Origin: Labilithrix luteola
Lineage (GTDB): Bacteria > Myxococcota_A > Polyangia > Polyangiales > Polyangiaceae
Assembly (NCBI GenBank): GCA_026225435.1
Contig: JAMFST010000926.1
Coordinates: forward strand, 1 to 6,555
DNA: 6,555 nt
Reading direction: 5' to 3'
Below, in pieces: positions 6,052 through 6,555 of the stretch. Numbering within the stretch: the stretch's first letter is position 1; each line of letters opens with the position of its first letter. The notes under the pieces are model-generated. The model did not search any database. It was not told the origin of the DNA and saw only the letters and a program-made list of their open reading frames with translations. The position numbers were made by a program, and so were the translations under genes.

Positions 6052-6555
6052 ATGATCAAAAGGACATCGTTGTTCGTCGGAGCGCTGCTCGCTCTGACGG
6101 TGTTGCCGCGCCCCGCTTCCGCTCTCGAACCGCTCCCCACGTTCCTCAAGGGGGCGAAGAAATTCGCGCTCGACAACCGCGAGGCGGGGCACACCGCCAA
6201 GCAAGCCGACGCGCAGGCCAGCATCCAGACGGCGACGTTGCTCCCGCAGTTCAACGCCACGGGGCGCTACACGCGCAACCAGTACAACATCGCCTTCCCG
6301 CTCGGCCCCGGCGGTTCGACGCTGGCCATCTACCCGACCAATCAGTGGGACGCGATCTTCACCCTCAACGTCCCGCTGATCGACCTGCGCGCCTTCTCGC
6401 GCAACCACGCCGCGCACCTGCAGGGGGACGCGGCGGAGCAGGAGAGGAAGTCCACCGAGCTGTCCGTGGAGCGGCAGGTCGTCGTGTCGTACTACCAGTT
6501 CGCCGGAGCGATCGCGCTGGTGCAGTCGACCCGCTCGGCGCTCGCTGCCGCGCAG
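6052..6555 (+). CDS. TolC-family outer-membrane factor (3' partial)
   Basis: The first 168 codons are present and the gene runs off the right edge; full members have about 420-500 residues. MIKR, a hydrophobic core and A22-S23-A24 form a Sec signal peptide, likely cut after A24. The mature part starts LEPLPTFLKGAKKFALDNREAG, with an early helix like that of TolC-type proteins. It then has the TLLPQFNATGRYTRN stretch (about 79-93; L-P-x-F/L usually leads into the first outer-membrane strand) and later a helix with repeated Ala, Glu and Gln (about 123-168) fitting the periplasmic tunnel. ATG 6052 is the only start that yields a signal peptide; its ribosome site is weak. The gene lies 56 nt after the adaptor with no terminator between, so it is very likely in the same operon and supplies the exit duct of the pump. 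Confidence 0.85.
   Translation, partial: MIKRTSLFVGALLALTVLPRPASALEPLPTFLKGAKKFALDNREAGHTAKQADAQASIQTATLLPQFNATGRYTRNQYNIAFPLGPGGSTLAIYPTNQWDAIFTLNVPLIDLRAFSRNHAAHLQGDAAEQERKSTELSVERQVVVSYYQFAGAIALVQSTRSALAAAQ

Overview
The window is high-GC bacterial DNA (roughly two thirds G+C by eye) with dense genes and small gaps. It carries a lipoprotein, an Ig-like secreted-protein tail, a TolC-type outer-membrane factor and an HlyD/EmrA-type adaptor, so the host has two membranes. The style resembles Myxococcota or another high-GC former deltaproteobacterium, but that is an impression; no rRNA or marker gene fixes the taxon. Both window edges cut through genes.

Left part (1-1601, plus strand): the last 39 codons of an Ig-like, probably secreted protein; a strong intrinsic terminator (145-191); a small lipoprotein of unknown function whose only credible start codon lies inside that terminator stem; and, 11 nt further on, an endonuclease/exonuclease/phosphatase-fold hydrolase with a full set of catalytic motifs.

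Right part (1683-6555): a tripartite drug-efflux locus split into two divergent arms with a TetR regulator between them. On the minus strand are a 14-helix DHA2/EmrB-type MFS exporter and, 34 nt downstream, a YciI-family small protein. On the plus strand are a TetR/AcrR repressor, then an EmrA-like HlyD adaptor and the start of a TolC-family outer-membrane protein. The exporter would sit in the inner membrane, the adaptor would cross the periplasm and the TolC protein would open the outer membrane. The two arms lie on different transcripts, so matched expression must come from shared regulation.

The most interesting signal is regulatory. The promoter regions of the exporter and of the adaptor carry the same inverted repeat, CGCAAC-N6-GTTGCG. 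Each has two copies or near-copies centred exactly 46 bp apart, one overlapping a candidate -35 and one just after a very similar candidate -10 (TACTCT and TACACT). This looks like a duplicated promoter-operator module through which the TetR protein could control both arms together. No mobile elements, CRISPR arrays, tRNA or rRNA genes were seen, and no gap exceeds 300 bases.
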